A program made the position numbers and the translations under genes. Positions 1 through 9,164 of a stretch of 64,000 bases of DNA are shown here, in pieces. The notes beneath the pieces are model-generated. The model was not told the origin of the DNA. It searched no databases and saw only the letters and a list, made by a program, of their open reading frames with translations. The DNA lies in the NCBI RefSeq assembly GCF_003002095.1, contig NZ_PVZC01000008.1, forward strand, positions 372,001 to 436,000, read 5' to 3'. This DNA comes from Allonocardiopsis opalescens (lineage in GTDB: Bacteria; Actinomycetota; Actinomycetes; Streptosporangiales; Streptosporangiaceae). Position 1 is the first letter of the stretch. Each line of letters opens with the position of its first letter.

Positions 1-1
1 G

Positions 2-781
2 CTGGTCGTCTTCACCCTCGTGGAGGCGCGCAGCCCGCATCCGATGCTGCCGCTGCGGCTGTTCCGGGCCCGGCAGTTCACCGGCGCGAACCTGGTCACC
101 GTGGCGGTGTACGCGGCGCTGAGCGGCATGATGTTCCTGACCGCCGTCTACCTGCAGCAGATCGCCGGCTTCTCGGCGGTGGCGGCCGGCGCCGCGATGC
201 TGCCGGTCACCGTGCTGATGTTGGTGCTGTCGTCGCGGGCCGGGGCGCTGGCCGAGCGGATCGGGCCGCGGCTGCCGATGACGCTGGGGCCGGTCGTGAT
301 GGCCTGCGGCTTCCTGCTGCTGCTGCGGGTCGGCCCGGACCTGTCCTATCTGACCGTGGTGCTCCCCGCCATGATCGTCTTCGGGCTCGGCCTGTCCCTG
401 ACGGTCGCGCCGCTCACCGCCACCGCGCTGGCCGCCGTCGAGGACCGCTACAGCGGGATCGCGTCGGGGGTGAACAACGCCGTGTCGCGCGGCGCCGGGC
501 TGCTGGCCGTGGCGGTGCTGCCGGCCGCGTCCGGCCTGGGCGGCGACGCCTTCCGCGACCCGGCCGCGTTCACGGCCGGCTTCCACGCCGCGATGGCGGT
601 CTGCGCGGGGCTGCTGGTGCTCGGCGGGGTGCTGGCCTTCGTCACGATCCGCGACCGGCTGGCCCCGCCGGAGCCGCCGGCCGCGGCCCGCCGCCCGCAG
701 CGCACCGTGCACTGCGCCGTCGACGGTCCGCCGCTGGAGCGCCCGCGCGGCGCCGAGCCGGCCGCACCTCCCACCGACTGA
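2..781 (+). CDS. MFS drug exporter (DHA2 type), C-terminal part
   Basis: The reading frame is open at the left edge, so only about the last 260 residues of a larger transporter are present. The visible part has alternating hydrophobic helices and basic loops (an AERIGPRLPM turn near residue 80) and the 'LFRARQF' loop common in 14-helix DHA2 exporters of the EmrB/QacA group. A hydrophilic Pro/Arg/Ala-rich tail of about 45 residues follows the last helix. Proton-driven export of a toxic compound is inferred from the family; the substrate cannot be told. The GTG at 20 is an internal codon rather than a true start, since in-frame hydrophobic codons precede it. Confidence 0.8.
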   Translation: MVVFTLVEARSPHPMLPLRLFRARQFTGANLVTVAVYAALSGMMFLTAVYLQQIAGFSAVAAGAAMLPVTVLMLVLSSRAGALAERIGPRLPMTLGPVVMACGFLLLLRVGPDLSYLTVVLPAMIVFGLGLSLTVAPLTATALAAVEDRYSGIASGVNNAVSRGAGLLAVAVLPAASGLGGDAFRDPAAFTAGFHAAMAVCAGLLVLGGVLAFVTIRDRLAPPEPPAAARRPQRTVHCAVDGPPLERPRGAEPAAPPTD

Positions 782-895
782 CCAGGCCACAGGCGGTCCG
801 ACCGCCGTTTACCGGTCCCTTAACGCGGGGTAGCGGTGGCCACCGCGGCCGCCCCGGCCGCGACCCGACGCAGCCAGGAGAGGGACGCCACCGCC

Positions 896-2551
896 ATGAC
901 CCATGCGCCGAGCCCGGGACCGGGCGCCGGGGACCGCCCGACGCTGACCAACCGGCAGGGCCACCCCGTGCACGACAACCAGAACCAGCGGACGGTGGGG
1001 CCGCGCGGGCCCGCCACCCTGGAGAACTACCAGTTCCTGGAGAAGATCAGCCACTTCGACCGCGAACGGATCCCCGAGCGGGTGGTGCACGCCAGGGGCG
1101 CCACCGCGTTCGGCTACTTCGAGTCCTACGGTGCCTGGGGCGAGGAGCCCATCGAGCGCTACACCCGCGCCCGCCTGTTCAGCGGCCGCGGCAAGCGCAC
1201 CGAGATCGCGCTGCGCTTCTCGACCGTCATCGGCGGGCGCGACTCCGCCGAGACGGCCCGCGACCCGCGCGGCTTCGCGGTCAAGTTCTACACCGAGGAC
1301 GGCAACTGGGACCTGGTCGGCAACAACCTGGCCGTGTTCTTCATCCGGGACGCGATCAAGTTCCCCGACGTCATCCACGCGCTCAAGCCCGACCCGGTGA
1401 CCTTCCGGCAGGAGCCCAACCGCATCTTCGACTTCATGTCGCAGACGCCCGAGAGCATGCACATGCTGGTCAACCTGTTCAGCCCGCGCGGCATCCCGGC
1501 CGACTACCGGCACATGCAGGGCTTCGGCGTCAACACCTACAAGTGGGTGAACGAGCGCGGCGAGACCCACCTGGTCAAGTACACCTGGATGCCCAAGGCG
1601 GGCGTGCGCAGCATGACGGAGGCCGACGCAGCCGCGATCCAGGCCGAAGAGCTCGGCCACGCCACCCGCGACCTGCGCGAGGCCATCGACCGCGGCGACT
1701 TCCCCGAGTGGGAGCTGCTGGTGCAGATGATGTCCGACGACGAGCACCCGGAGCTGGACTTCGACCCGCTGGACGACACCAAGACCTGGCCGGAGCAGGA
1801 CTTCCCGCCCAGGCCGGTGGGCCGGATCGTGCTCGACCGCAATGTGCGCGACAACTTCGCCGAGAACGAGCAGATCGCCTTCGGCACCGGCGTGCTGGTG
1901 GACGGGCTGGACTTCTCCGACGACAAGATGCTGGTCGGCCGCACCTTCTCCTACAGCGACACCCAGCGGCACCGCGTCGGCCCCAACTACCTCCAGCTGC
2001 CGGTGAACCAGGCCAGGGCGGCGCGGGTGCGCACCAACCAGCGCGACGGCCAGATGACGTACTACGTGGACGAGGGCGGCGAGAACCCGCACGTCAACTA
2101 CGAGCCGTCCATCACCGGCGGGCTGTACGAGGACGGCGGCCCGGGCCACGACGAGCAGGGTCCGCTGCTGAGCGGCCGGCTCACCCGGGCCCGGATCCCG
2201 CGCACCAACGACTACCTGCAGGCGGGGCAGCGCTACTGCCTGATGGAGCCGTGGGAGCGCGACGACCTGGTGCACAACTTCGTCTCGCAGCTGGGCCGGT
2301 GCGACCGGCCGATCCAGCGGCGGATGGTGTGGCACCTGCTGCTGGTCGACGACGACCTCGGGCTGCGCGTGGGCGACGGCCTGGGCATCGGCCCCGAGGA
2401 CGTGTCCGACCTGGAGCCGCTGCCGAACCAGCGGCTGACCGACGAGGACCGAGCCCGCCTGGCCCGGCTGGGCAAGAACGGCTCGCGCGACGTCACCGGC
2501 CTGACCATGACGCACTGCGTGCCCAACGAGCGCGCCCGGACCCGTCCGTGA
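896..2551 (+). CDS. katA: Monofunctional haem catalase
   Basis: Converts hydrogen peroxide to water and oxygen in the cytoplasm. The 551-residue protein carries the clade hallmarks: distal His65 in VVHARG, the GNN motif at 142-144 (catalytic Asn), and the proximal haem-ligand Tyr353 in [11 protein letters not shown] start at ATG 896, which has AGGAGAGG about 10 bases upstream, rather than at the in-frame start 60 bases earlier, which lacks a site and adds an Ala/Arg-rich stretch unlike catalases. The length is near the usual 480-550 of small-subunit catalases with a modest N-terminal extension. It appears monocistronic. The gene symbol is the customary one for this family and is not proven by sequence. 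Confidence 0.95.
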   Translation: MTHAPSPGPGAGDRPTLTNRQGHPVHDNQNQRTVGPRGPATLENYQFLEKISHFDRERIPERVVHARGATAFGYFESYGAWGEEPIERYTRARLFSGRGKRTEIALRFSTVIGGRDSAETARDPRGFAVKFYTEDGNWDLVGNNLAVFFIRDAIKFPDVIHALKPDPVTFRQEPNRIFDFMSQTPESMHMLVNLFSPRGIPADYRHMQGFGVNTYKWVNERGETHLVKYTWMPKAGVRSMTEADAAAIQAEELGHATRDLREAIDRGDFPEWELLVQMMSDDEHPELDFDPLDDTKTWPEQDFPPRPVGRIVLDRNVRDNFAENEQIAFGTGVLVDGLDFSDDKMLVGRTFSYSDTQRHRVGPNYLQLPVNQARAARVRTNQRDGQMTYYVDEGGENPHVNYEPSITGGLYEDGGPGHDEQGPLLSGRLTRARIPRTNDYLQAGQRYCLMEPWERDDLVHNFVSQLGRCDRPIQRRMVWHLLLVDDDLGLRVGDGLGIGPEDVSDLEPLPNQRLTDEDRARLARLGKNGSRDVTGLTMTHCVPNERARTRP

Positions 2552-2693
2552 GCCGCCGCGGAGCGGACTGAGCGGGGCGGGCGGGGCCGGAGTGGCCCCG
2601 CCCGCCGCCGCTTCCGCACGGCCCCGGGGAGCCGGCCCGTCCGTCCCGCCTGCGGACGGCCGCGCCTCCGGGGCCGGTCTGCGCGCCCGGCCG

Positions 2694-3773
2694 CTACACC
2701 ATCTGGCGCAGGTCGGTGACCGAGGGCGTGTCGGCGGTGCCGGTGACCGGGAAGCGCACCTCCAGGGCGAGGTCGGGCAGCTCGGTGACGGTGCCGCCCA
2801 TCCGGGCGGCCGCGCGCTGGGTCTCGCGGTCGTCGGCGGCCACGGTCATCCGCACCTCGGCCAGCCCCCAGCTCCTGGCGATCTCCAGCGCCAGCTGGAC
2901 CAGGCGGGTCGCCACGCCCAGCCGCCGCCAGCGCTCCTCCATCATCACGGCGACCTCGCCGATCCCGGAGTCGGAGGTGTACATCAGGTGGGCGAGGCCG
3001 ATGAGCACGGACTCGTCGGCCGACCACACCGCCAGGCTGGTGCCGCGGCTGCGGTCGCACAGCACCTCCAGCAGCCGCGGGCTGAGCCGCTCCAGTGCGG
3101 CGAAGCCGGGCAGGGTGCGCCCGTCGGCCGCGCAGCGCTGGTGCAGCTCCTGCACCTCGGCGAGGTCGGTGACGTCCACCTGCCGCACCACCAGGTTGGT
3201 GCTGCGGTTCAGCTTCAGCTGCCGCTCGCTCAGCGAGGAGGTGGTCGGCGGCAGGATGGAGCGGACCAGGGCGTCGGCCCTGGCCGCCTCGGTGAAGGTG
3301 AACGGGAGCCCGAGGCGGCGCAGCCGCACCGCGCGCAGGTGGCCCACCGGCACCACCAGCACGGTGCGGTCGGCCTCCTTGGCCGCTCCGGCGGCGCTCA
3401 CGCTCACCTCGTCGGGCTGGGTCCACGACGCCTCGTCGGCGTGCAGCAGCTCGGCGAGGACGTCGGGCAGGGTCGCCGGGGCGCTGCGCACGCGGGCGGC
3501 GAGCAGCAGGGCGCGGGTCGGCTCGTCGACCAGTTCGCCGAGTCCCGCCGACACGGCCACGGCGGACCAGTCGTCGGGTGCCGCACGGACCGCGTCGACC
3601 AGCTCCTCCTGGCCGTGCGGTGTGGACACCAGGATCTCGTCGACGACGCCGTCGGCGTCGACCTGGACGGACATGCCGAGGATGTTGCCCTCGGCCGCGG
3701 CCACCGCCTCGCTCAGCCGGGCCAGCTGGCCCGGCCGGTCCTCAACGTGTACCCGCAACCGCCACAGCGACAT
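2694..3773 (-). CDS. ACT-domain/GNAT acetyltransferase fusion protein
   Basis: Residues 1-75 form an ACT ligand-binding domain (opening LWRLRVHVEDRPGQLARL). Residues about 195-340 form a GNAT acetyltransferase, with a Gly/Ala-type acetyl-CoA loop after the acidic strand (EVAVMMEERWRRLGVATRL). The middle 120 residues are Ala-rich and match nothing I recognise. In characterised relatives, ACT or amino-acid-binding domains fused to GNAT domains give ligand-controlled acetylation, so allosteric protein or small-molecule acetylation is a fair guess, but the substrate is unknown. The neighbours (catalase, universal stress protein) only hint at stress metabolism. ATG 3773 is the first start of the ACT fold. 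Confidence 0.75.
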   Translation of the reverse strand: MSLWRLRVHVEDRPGQLARLSEAVAAAEGNILGMSVQVDADGVVDEILVSTPHGQEELVDAVRAAPDDWSAVAVSAGLGELVDEPTRALLLAARVRSAPATLPDVLAELLHADEASWTQPDEVSVSAAGAAKEADRTVLVVPVGHLRAVRLRRLGLPFTFTEAARADALVRSILPPTTSSLSERQLKLNRSTNLVVRQVDVTDLAEVQELHQRCAADGRTLPGFAALERLSPRLLEVLCDRSRGTSLAVWSADESVLIGLAHLMYTSDSGIGEVAVMMEERWRRLGVATRLVQLALEIARSWGLAEVRMTVAADDRETQRAAARMGGTVTELPDLALEVRFPVTGTADTPSVTDLRQMV

Positions 3774-4234
3774 GGGTCTCCCTCCGTAGGGTCCGCCGCG
3801 GACGTGCGGCGGACCACCCGAACCGGCTCACGCGTGCGTCGGGCGTCCGGGGTGCGTCCCCGGGGCTGAGGCGACCTGGCGGTCCGCTGACGCGGGCCGC
3901 CGCAGGCGCGTCGGCTCGCATCGTCCGCCACGGCGCTGTGACGGGCGGCGGCCCGACATCGGCGACGACACTCTCACCTTGTCGTGCGGCCGTTTCGGTC
4001 CTGGGTCCCTTGTGTCACGGCGAGGTTAAGCCGCTTGACCAGGCGTTATTCCGCACAGAGATCATTCGGTCACCTACCGTTCGCAGGCCGGCCGGCGGTG
4101 TCCGGCCCCGGGCGCCCCACGCGCCGCCGCGGCACATGGCCGCCGCGGCGCCGGGTATGCGCGCAGGTGGAGGGCCCGTGGCGCCTGGGGGCAGGCGGAC
4201 GCGGGCGGAGCGGAGCGACTCGGGGGGCGAGGTC
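3774..4234. other. Intergenic region between divergent genes
   Basis: No convincing gene lies in this 461-base gap. It must hold the divergent promoters of the ACT-GNAT gene and the universal stress gene. The stretch around 4015-4075 is less GC-rich than its surroundings and contains a TTGACC hexamer at about 4036, a possible -35 for the + strand gene, but I see no good -10 at normal spacing. Confidence 0.4.
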
Positions 4235-5230
4235 ATGGAGGGGACGCGGAGCGGTGGGGAGGCCGAGGGCGGACCGACCGCGGGCGCGGTCACCGTCGGG
4301 GTGGACGGCTCGCCCGCGAGCGGGCACGCGCTGGACTGGGCGGCCGAGGAGGCGCGGCTGCGGGGGGCGCGGCTGCACGTCGTCCACGCGCTGGCGCTGC
4401 CGCTGCTGGCCGCGGCGCCGTTCGCCGGGCCCAGGACACTGCCGCCGACGGAGCGGATGGCCGAGCACGCCGCCGAGGTGGTCGACGGCGCGCTGCGGCG
4501 GGCCGCCGCCGTGGCCCCCGGCGTGGTGACCGAGAGCTCGGTCTCGCCGCAGTCGGCCTCGGCGGCGCTGCTGGAGCTGGCCGAGCACAGCGCGCTGGTG
4601 GTGGTGGGCAGCCGAGGGCTGGGCGCCTTCGCCTCGATGCTGGTCGGCTCGGTCAGCATCCGGATGGCGGCGCACTCCCCCTGCCCGGTGGTGGTCGTGC
4701 CGCCGCCGCCCGAGGGGGAGCCGCCGCGGGAGCGCCGGGGCCGGGTGGTGGCCGGGGTGCACGGCGGCGAGCACGACGCCGACCTGCTGCGCTTCGCCTA
4801 CGCCGAGTCGCGGCGGCGCGGGGCCGAGTTGGTGCTGCTGCACGCCTGGCGGCTGCCGGTGGCGGTGGATCCGATGATGCTCGCCGTGCCGAGCATCGAC
4901 ATGGACCCCGAGGTGCTGACGGCGCGGGTGCGCGAGTACGTCGAGGAGGGCATGGAGCCGTTCCGCGCGGAGTTCGCCGACGTGCCCACCGAGATCCGGG
5001 TCGAGCAGGCCGAGGCGTCGCGCGCGCTGGTCGAGGCGGCCGAGCAGGCCGACCTGCTGGTGGTGGGCTCGCGGGCCCGGGGCAATCTGCGCGGATTGGT
5101 GCTGGGCTCGGTGAGCCAGTTCGCGTTGCGGCACGCGCCGTGCCCGGTGGCGGTGCTCCGGCGCCACGGCGACGGGCCTCCCCCGGGCCCGCAGCGGCTC
5201 GGCGGCGCGGGGGCGCGCCCGGCAGGCTGA
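4235..5230 (+). CDS. Universal stress protein, tandem UspA domains
   Basis: This 331-residue protein has two UspA domains, about 18-160 and 170-315. Both keep the ATP-binding signature G-2x-G-9x-G(S): VVGSRGLGAFASMLVGS in the first and VVGSRARGNLRGLVLGS in the second, each followed by a HxPCPVxV strand. Tandem-Usp proteins of actinobacteria bind ATP and are often induced in dormancy, hypoxia or stationary phase; that role is inferred. The start at 4235 follows a GGGGGGCGAGG site. The much longer upstream open frame is Arg-rich read-through with no Usp similarity. The last 15 residues are a Pro/Gly tail. Confidence 0.92.
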   Translation: MEGTRSGGEAEGGPTAGAVTVGVDGSPASGHALDWAAEEARLRGARLHVVHALALPLLAAAPFAGPRTLPPTERMAEHAAEVVDGALRRAAAVAPGVVTESSVSPQSASAALLELAEHSALVVVGSRGLGAFASMLVGSVSIRMAAHSPCPVVVVPPPPEGEPPRERRGRVVAGVHGGEHDADLLRFAYAESRRRGAELVLLHAWRLPVAVDPMMLAVPSIDMDPEVLTARVREYVEEGMEPFRAEFADVPTEIRVEQAEASRALVEAAEQADLLVVGSRARGNLRGLVLGSVSQFALRHAPCPVAVLRRHGDGPPPGPQRLGGAGARPAG

Positions 5231-5329
5231 GCGCTGCGGCGGCCGCGCCGCGCGCACCGGCCCCGCCCGGGCCTACCATCCTGGTCACGGGCGCGATCCG
5301 CCCCATCCGAGGACCAGGAGGACCCACCC

Positions 5330-6253
5330 ATGCTCCGCACCGCTCTGCTGGCCGCGGGCCAGTCCGCCGCGATCCGGCGCGCCGTCGAGACCCTGCCGCT
5401 GAGCCGTTCCGTGGTGAACAGGTTCGTGGCCGGCTCCCACCTGGACGACGCGGTCCGCGTCAGCTCCGCGCTGGCCGCCGACGGCCGACACGTCACCCTC
5501 GACTACCTGGGCGAGGACACCCTCGACGCCGACCAGGCCGAGGCGACCGTCGCCGCATACGAGGCGCTGCTGGCCGCGCTGGGCGAGCGCGGGCTGGGCG
5601 AGCGCGCCGAGGTGTCGGTGAAGCTGTCGGCCGTCGGCCAGCGACTGCCCTACGACGGCGAGAAGATCGCCCTGGACAACGCCCGCCGCATCTGCGCCGC
5701 GGCCGAGGCGGCCGGCACCACGGTCACCCTGGACATGGAGGACCACACCACCACGGACTCCACCCTGGACATCCTGCGCGCGCTGCGCGAGGACCACCCG
5801 GGCACGGGCGCGGTCCTCCAGGCGTACCTGCGGCGCACGGAGGACGACTGCCGGGCGCTGGCCGCGGCCGGCTCGCGGGTGCGGCTGTGCAAGGGCGCCT
5901 ACGCCGAGCCGGCCCGCGTCGCCTTCACCACCCGCGCCGAGGTGGACCGCTCCTATGTGCGCTGCCTGCGGGTGCTGCTGGCCGGCGAGGGCTACCCGAT
6001 GATCGCCACCCACGACCCCCGGCTGGTCGCGATCGCCGCGAGCCTGGTCCGCCGGTACGGCCGCTCCCCCGGCGACCACGAGTTCCAGATGCTGTACGGC
6101 ATCCGCGACGACGAGCAGCGGCGGCTGGCCGCGGCCGGCTCGACGGTGCGGGTCTACGTGCCCTACGGCGAGGAGTGGTACGGCTACTTCATGCGCCGGC
6201 TGGCCGAGCGCCCCGCCAACCTGGCCTTCTTCCTGCGGGCCCTGGTGCGCTGA
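5330..6253 (+). CDS. putB: Proline dehydrogenase (monofunctional)
   Basis: FAD enzyme oxidising L-proline to pyrroline-5-carboxylate, the first step of proline breakdown. The 307-residue TIM-barrel protein shows family motifs: SVKLSAVGQ, LDMEDHTTTD, AYLRRTEDD, RLCKGAY, IATHD and the C-terminal VPYGEEWYGYFMRRLAERPAN substrate-binding helix. No pyrroline-5-carboxylate dehydrogenase follows, so the second step is encoded elsewhere. ATG 5330 has an AGGAGG site seven bases upstream. The gene lies only about 50 bases before a TetR gene but is separated from it by that gene's operator. Proline synthesis genes proBA lie 35 kb away on the other strand. Confidence 0.93.
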   Translation: MLRTALLAAGQSAAIRRAVETLPLSRSVVNRFVAGSHLDDAVRVSSALAADGRHVTLDYLGEDTLDADQAEATVAAYEALLAALGERGLGERAEVSVKLSAVGQRLPYDGEKIALDNARRICAAAEAAGTTVTLDMEDHTTTDSTLDILRALREDHPGTGAVLQAYLRRTEDDCRALAAAGSRVRLCKGAYAEPARVAFTTRAEVDRSYVRCLRVLLAGEGYPMIATHDPRLVAIAASLVRRYGRSPGDHEFQMLYGIRDDEQRRLAAAGSTVRVYVPYGEEWYGYFMRRLAERPANLAFFLRALVR

Positions 6254-6267
6254 GCGTCACAGTAATT

Positions 6268-6291
6268 CAATACGACCGGTCGGTCGTATTG
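6268..6291. promoter_or_regulatory. TetR operator palindrome
   Basis: Two 10-base arms, CAATACGACC and GGTCGTATTG, are perfectly complementary around a 4-base spacer. The site lies 15 bases before the TetR start codon, in a promoter with little room for a leader, as expected of an autoregulated TetR operator. Confidence 0.75.
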
Positions 6292-6306
6292 TGCTAGCGT
6301 CGTGCC

Positions 6307-6969
6307 GTGACCGAGGAACCGACCACCGCGCACCGCCCCGACGGCCGCCGGCTGCGCGGCGAGCGCACCCGCGCCGCCGCGCTGGACGCGGTGGTCGCGC
6401 TCGCCTCCGTCGACGGCCTCAGCGGCGTCTCACTGGCGCGGCTCGCCGACGAGCTGGGGGTGAGCAAGTCCGGCCTGTTCGCGCACTGGCGCGACAAGGA
6501 GCAGCTCCAGCTGGACGCGGTCGAGCGGGCCCGGCGGATGTGGATCGACGAGGTGTGCCGCCCGGCGCTGGCCGAGCCGCGCGGCGTGCGCCGCCTGTGG
6601 GCCGCGCACCAGGCCCGGATGGACTTCTACCTGGCCGAACGGCTGCCCGGCGGCTGCTTCTTCGCCGCCGTGCTGGCGGAGTTCGGCGACCGGCCCGGGC
6701 CGGTGCGCGACCGGATCACCGAGGCGATCGCCGCCTGGCTCGCCTTCCTGGCCCGGCTGGCCGCCGAAGCCGTGGCCGAGGGCCAGCTGCGTCCCGGCAC
6801 CGACGTCGAGCAGCTGGCCTTCGAGATCGACGCCCTCGGCCTCGCGGCCGTCACCAACTCGCGCGTCATGGACCGCAGCGTCCTGACCGTGCGCTGCCGG
6901 CGCGCCGTGCTGGACCGGCTGCGCGCCCACTGCACCGATCCGTCACTACTCCAGGAGGAACCCGCATGA
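6307..6969 (+). CDS. TetR-family transcriptional regulator
   Basis: The 220-residue regulator has an N-terminal helix-turn-helix at about 28-70 (SLARLADELGVSKSGLFAHWRDKEQLQ) and a ligand-binding domain with the GGCFFAAVLAEFGDRPG segment typical of TetR_C_33/YxaF-like regulators. It overlaps the thioesterase gene by four bases (ATGA), so the two form one operon. A 24-bp palindrome sits immediately upstream, consistent with autorepression. The effector is probably an acyl or aromatic compound, judged only from the partner gene. Confidence 0.9.
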   Translation: MTEEPTTAHRPDGRRLRGERTRAAALDAVVALASVDGLSGVSLARLADELGVSKSGLFAHWRDKEQLQLDAVERARRMWIDEVCRPALAEPRGVRRLWAAHQARMDFYLAERLPGGCFFAAVLAEFGDRPGPVRDRITEAIAAWLAFLARLAAEAVAEGQLRPGTDVEQLAFEIDALGLAAVTNSRVMDRSVLTVRCRRAVLDRLRAHCTDPSLLQEEPA

Positions 6970-7433
6970 CGCTCCCCACCGCGGCGCCCGAGGCGTCCGG
7001 CGCCGGGCTGCAGGGCTGGACCGAGCCGGTCCAGGTCCACTTCGACGACCTCGACGCCATGGGCATGGTGCACAACGCGCGCTACCCGCTGCTCCTGGAG
7101 CGGGCGCTGATGACGTACTGGACCGCTCACGGCTGGTCCAGCGACCCGGGCCGCTCCGCCTTCGAGGACGTGTTCCTGGCCGTGCGCGAGTTCACCATCA
7201 CCTACCACGTGCCGATCGCGGCGGCCGGCACGATCGGGGTGCGCTTCTGGATCGACCGCCTGGGCAACACCAGCGTGGTCTACGGCTTCCAGGTGCTGTC
7301 GGCCGACGGCGCCACGGTGCACGCGGAGGGGCGCCGCGCCCAGGTCAGGATCGACCCGGCGACGCTGCGGCCGCAGCCGCTCAGCGAGCGGCTGCGCGAG
7401 CTGGCGCGGCCGCTGGTGCGCACCGCGGCCTGA
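6966..7433 (+). CDS. Hot-dog-fold acyl-CoA thioesterase
   Basis: A 155-residue single hot-dog domain of the 4-hydroxybenzoyl-CoA thioesterase/YbgC type. The N-terminal VHFDDLDAMGMVHNARYPLLLERA block includes the catalytic Asp in the D-x-D-x-x-G-x-x-(H/Y)N pattern. It hydrolyses acyl-CoA thioesters; chain length or aromatic preference cannot be told. Translation is coupled to the TetR gene through the ATGA overlap, so the regulator probably controls its own thioesterase. An AGGAGG site lies inside the end of tetR. Confidence 0.9.
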   Translation: MTLPTAAPEASGAGLQGWTEPVQVHFDDLDAMGMVHNARYPLLLERALMTYWTAHGWSSDPGRSAFEDVFLAVREFTITYHVPIAAAGTIGVRFWIDRLGNTSVVYGFQVLSADGATVHAEGRRAQVRIDPATLRPQPLSERLRELARPLVRTAA

Positions 7434-7446
7434 GCGGCCCCGGCCG

Positions 7447-8607
7447 CTAGTAGGCGATGTGCCGCCAGGGGCTCTCGGCCTCGTCGACCAGCAGCCGGTG
7501 CGCGAGGAGCGAGTCGGTGTAGCGCTCGCCGAACTCGCCGTTGTCGAAGTGCAGCATCCGGCCGAGCACGTACCCGGCCGAGAAGTCCAGCCACGAGGTG
7601 TAGCGGGCGTGGCAGAGCGCGCCCGCCCGCAGCACCAGCTGCTCGGCGGTGGCGCGGTCGCACAGCTGCGCGGCCAGCCCCCACCGCGCGACGCTCACCG
7701 CCCGGCCGTAGTCCCAGCCGTGCACGCTGCGCACGTAGGCGTTCGGCAGAAGCAGGCCGTCGGCGCGGAAGCGCTCCTCGTACCGCAGGATCAGGTCGGC
7801 GACCACCAGGTACTGCTGCTTGCGCTCATACGGCAGCCGCTCGGCGCGGCACCACTCCACCAGCGCGTCGCGCAGGGTGCGCTCGTCGACCGGGCGGCCC
7901 CACTGCCGGACCAGCCCGTCGCGCAGGTCCAGCACGGCGCTCGCCCCCGGCACGCCCGCCTTGTCGTCCAGCAGCGAGGCCATCACGGCCTGCCACTCCT
8001 CGCGGCTGCTCACGCCCCAGTCGTCGCGCAGCACGGTCACATCGGTGACGTAGCTGGTGAAGGTGGTGCGCAGCACGTTCCACGGCGCCTCGTTGAGCAC
8101 GGCCAGCGGCGCGCCGAAGGCGAGGGCGTGCGCCATCGGGCCGTAGAGGTGGCCGGTGCGCACCGTGACCAGGCGGTTGCCGTGGTCGGCCAGTGGGCGG
8201 ACGCGGTGGGCGTTGGCGCGCACCCAAGCGGCCAGCTCCACGGAGCGGAAGCGGGTCTCCACCGGGGTGCCGGGGTTCACCACCAGCCACCACTCGTACT
8301 CCGGCCAGCCCTCCCCCACCCACTTCACCGTGCACATGTCGTACACGAGGGCGTTGGGGCCGTAGGTCGCCTCGGGCAGGTAGCCGCGGGTGTAGACGTC
8401 CATCACGGTGTAGGGGCCCTCGGCGCGGGTGACCCTGTTGTAGCCGGTGCGGTGGCCGGACACCACCTGGTCGGCCTCGTCCTTGCGGATCGGCATGTAC
8501 AGCTCCGCACCGGCCAGCACGGAGAGGTATCCGCCGAGGTCGCCCCGGGCCCGGGCGTGGTAGAGCTGCTCTTCGACCACGGTCGGCGCCTGCCACCCTG
8601 CTGCCAC
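7447..8607 (-). CDS. SseB-like/DUF1266 protein
   Basis: The 386-residue protein has an N-terminal SseB-type domain (about 10-130: a two-helix start, then AELYMPI) and a C-terminal DUF1266 region (about 190-385, with [13 protein letters not shown] and [21 protein letters not shown]). No catalytic residues are recognised. DUF1266 proteins sometimes lie near polymorphic toxin or secretion loci, but nothing around this copy supports that. I start at GTG 8607, preceded by GGAG at -7; the longer frame adds a Pro/Arg-rich leader without similarity. It converges with the thioesterase and diverges from the YCII-sigma operon. Confidence 0.7.
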   Translation of the reverse strand: MAAGWQAPTVVEEQLYHARARGDLGGYLSVLAGAELYMPIRKDEADQVVSGHRTGYNRVTRAEGPYTVMDVYTRGYLPEATYGPNALVYDMCTVKWVGEGWPEYEWWLVVNPGTPVETRFRSVELAAWVRANAHRVRPLADHGNRLVTVRTGHLYGPMAHALAFGAPLAVLNEAPWNVLRTTFTSYVTDVTVLRDDWGVSSREEWQAVMASLLDDKAGVPGASAVLDLRDGLVRQWGRPVDERTLRDALVEWCRAERLPYERKQQYLVVADLILRYEERFRADGLLLPNAYVRSVHGWDYGRAVSVARWGLAAQLCDRATAEQLVLRAGALCHARYTSWLDFSAGYVLGRMLHFDNGEFGERYTDSLLAHRLLVDEAESPWRHIAY

Positions 8608-8692
8608 GATCTCCGGACACCTCCGCACTCGCTCCGTCGCTGTGCAGAATAGACCGCCGCCGGGCGGCCCCGTCCGGTCCCTCCGCGAACCC

Positions 8693-8719
8693 GGGGCGGT
8701 GAGAATTTTTTTCCGCCCC
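8693..8719. other. Hairpin with T-rich loop in divergent promoter region
   Basis: Arms GGGGCGG and CCGCCCC enclose a 13-base loop containing seven consecutive T, an AT-rich island in very GC-rich DNA. It lies between the divergent DUF1266 gene and YCII operon, just upstream of a probable sigma-factor promoter. It could be an upstream promoter element or a regulator site. Confidence 0.3.
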
Positions 8720-8721
8720 GA

Positions 8722-8747
8722 TGTCGAATCGGGCCGCGGCCGTTCGT
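8722..8747 (+). promoter_or_regulatory. Probable ECF42-type promoter
   Basis: TGTCGA (8722-8727) is followed after 17 bases by CGT (8745-8747). A TGTCGA -35 motif has been described for ECF42 sigma factors, and the operon that follows encodes one, so autoregulation is likely. Confidence 0.5.
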
Positions 8748-8801
8748 GTAGGGGGTGCGAGGCGGGCACAGGGCCGCCGACGATCCGACGAGGAGACGAC
8801 G

Positions 8802-9164
8802 ATGACGCAGCACTACCTGCTCAGCATCTACCAGCCCGGGCTGGCCGGGGAGGCGCCGCCGCCGGAGGTGCTGGAGCCGATCATGCGCGATGTGGAGGCG
8901 GTGAACCAGGAGATCCGCGCCGCGGGCGCCTGGGTGTTCTCCGGCGGCCTGCACCCGCCGACCAGCGCCACCGTCGTGAAGGCCCAGGGCTCCGACGTCC
9001 TCACCACCGACGGGCCGTACCTGGAGGGCAAGGAGCACATCGGCGGCTTCACCGTGATCACGGCCGACGACCTGGACGCCGCGCTCGAATGGGGCCGCAG
9101 GCTCGCCAGGGCGACCACGCTGCCGATCGAGGTCCGGCCCATGCAGGAGGGCAGCTGCGGGTGA
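8802..9164 (+). CDS. YCII-family (DGPF) protein
   Basis: A 120-residue ferredoxin-like YCII domain protein with the family block [18 protein letters not shown] and a conserved HYLLSIYQP start. DGPF/YCII proteins are regularly found beside ECF42 sigma factors; their biochemical role is not settled. Start ATG 8802 has GAGGAGACG upstream. Its stop codon overlaps the GTG start of the sigma gene (GTGA), so the two are translationally coupled. Confidence 0.88.
   Translation: MTQHYLLSIYQPGLAGEAPPPEVLEPIMRDVEAVNQEIRAAGAWVFSGGLHPPTSATVVKAQGSDVLTTDGPYLEGKEHIGGFTVITADDLDAALEWGRRLARATTLPIEVRPMQEGSCG

Noticed and set aside
809-2515. A 568-residue open frame opposite the catalase gene
   Set aside because: His/Val/Ala/Gln-rich composition and full overlap with a clear catalase show it is a GC-bias shadow. 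Similar long antisense frames over obgE, rne, folC and the mre genes were dropped for the same reason.
3578-4234. N-terminal extension of the universal stress protein
   Set aside because: The upstream open frame is Arg/Pro-rich, overlaps the opposite gene and lacks similarity; ATG 4235 has a ribosome site.
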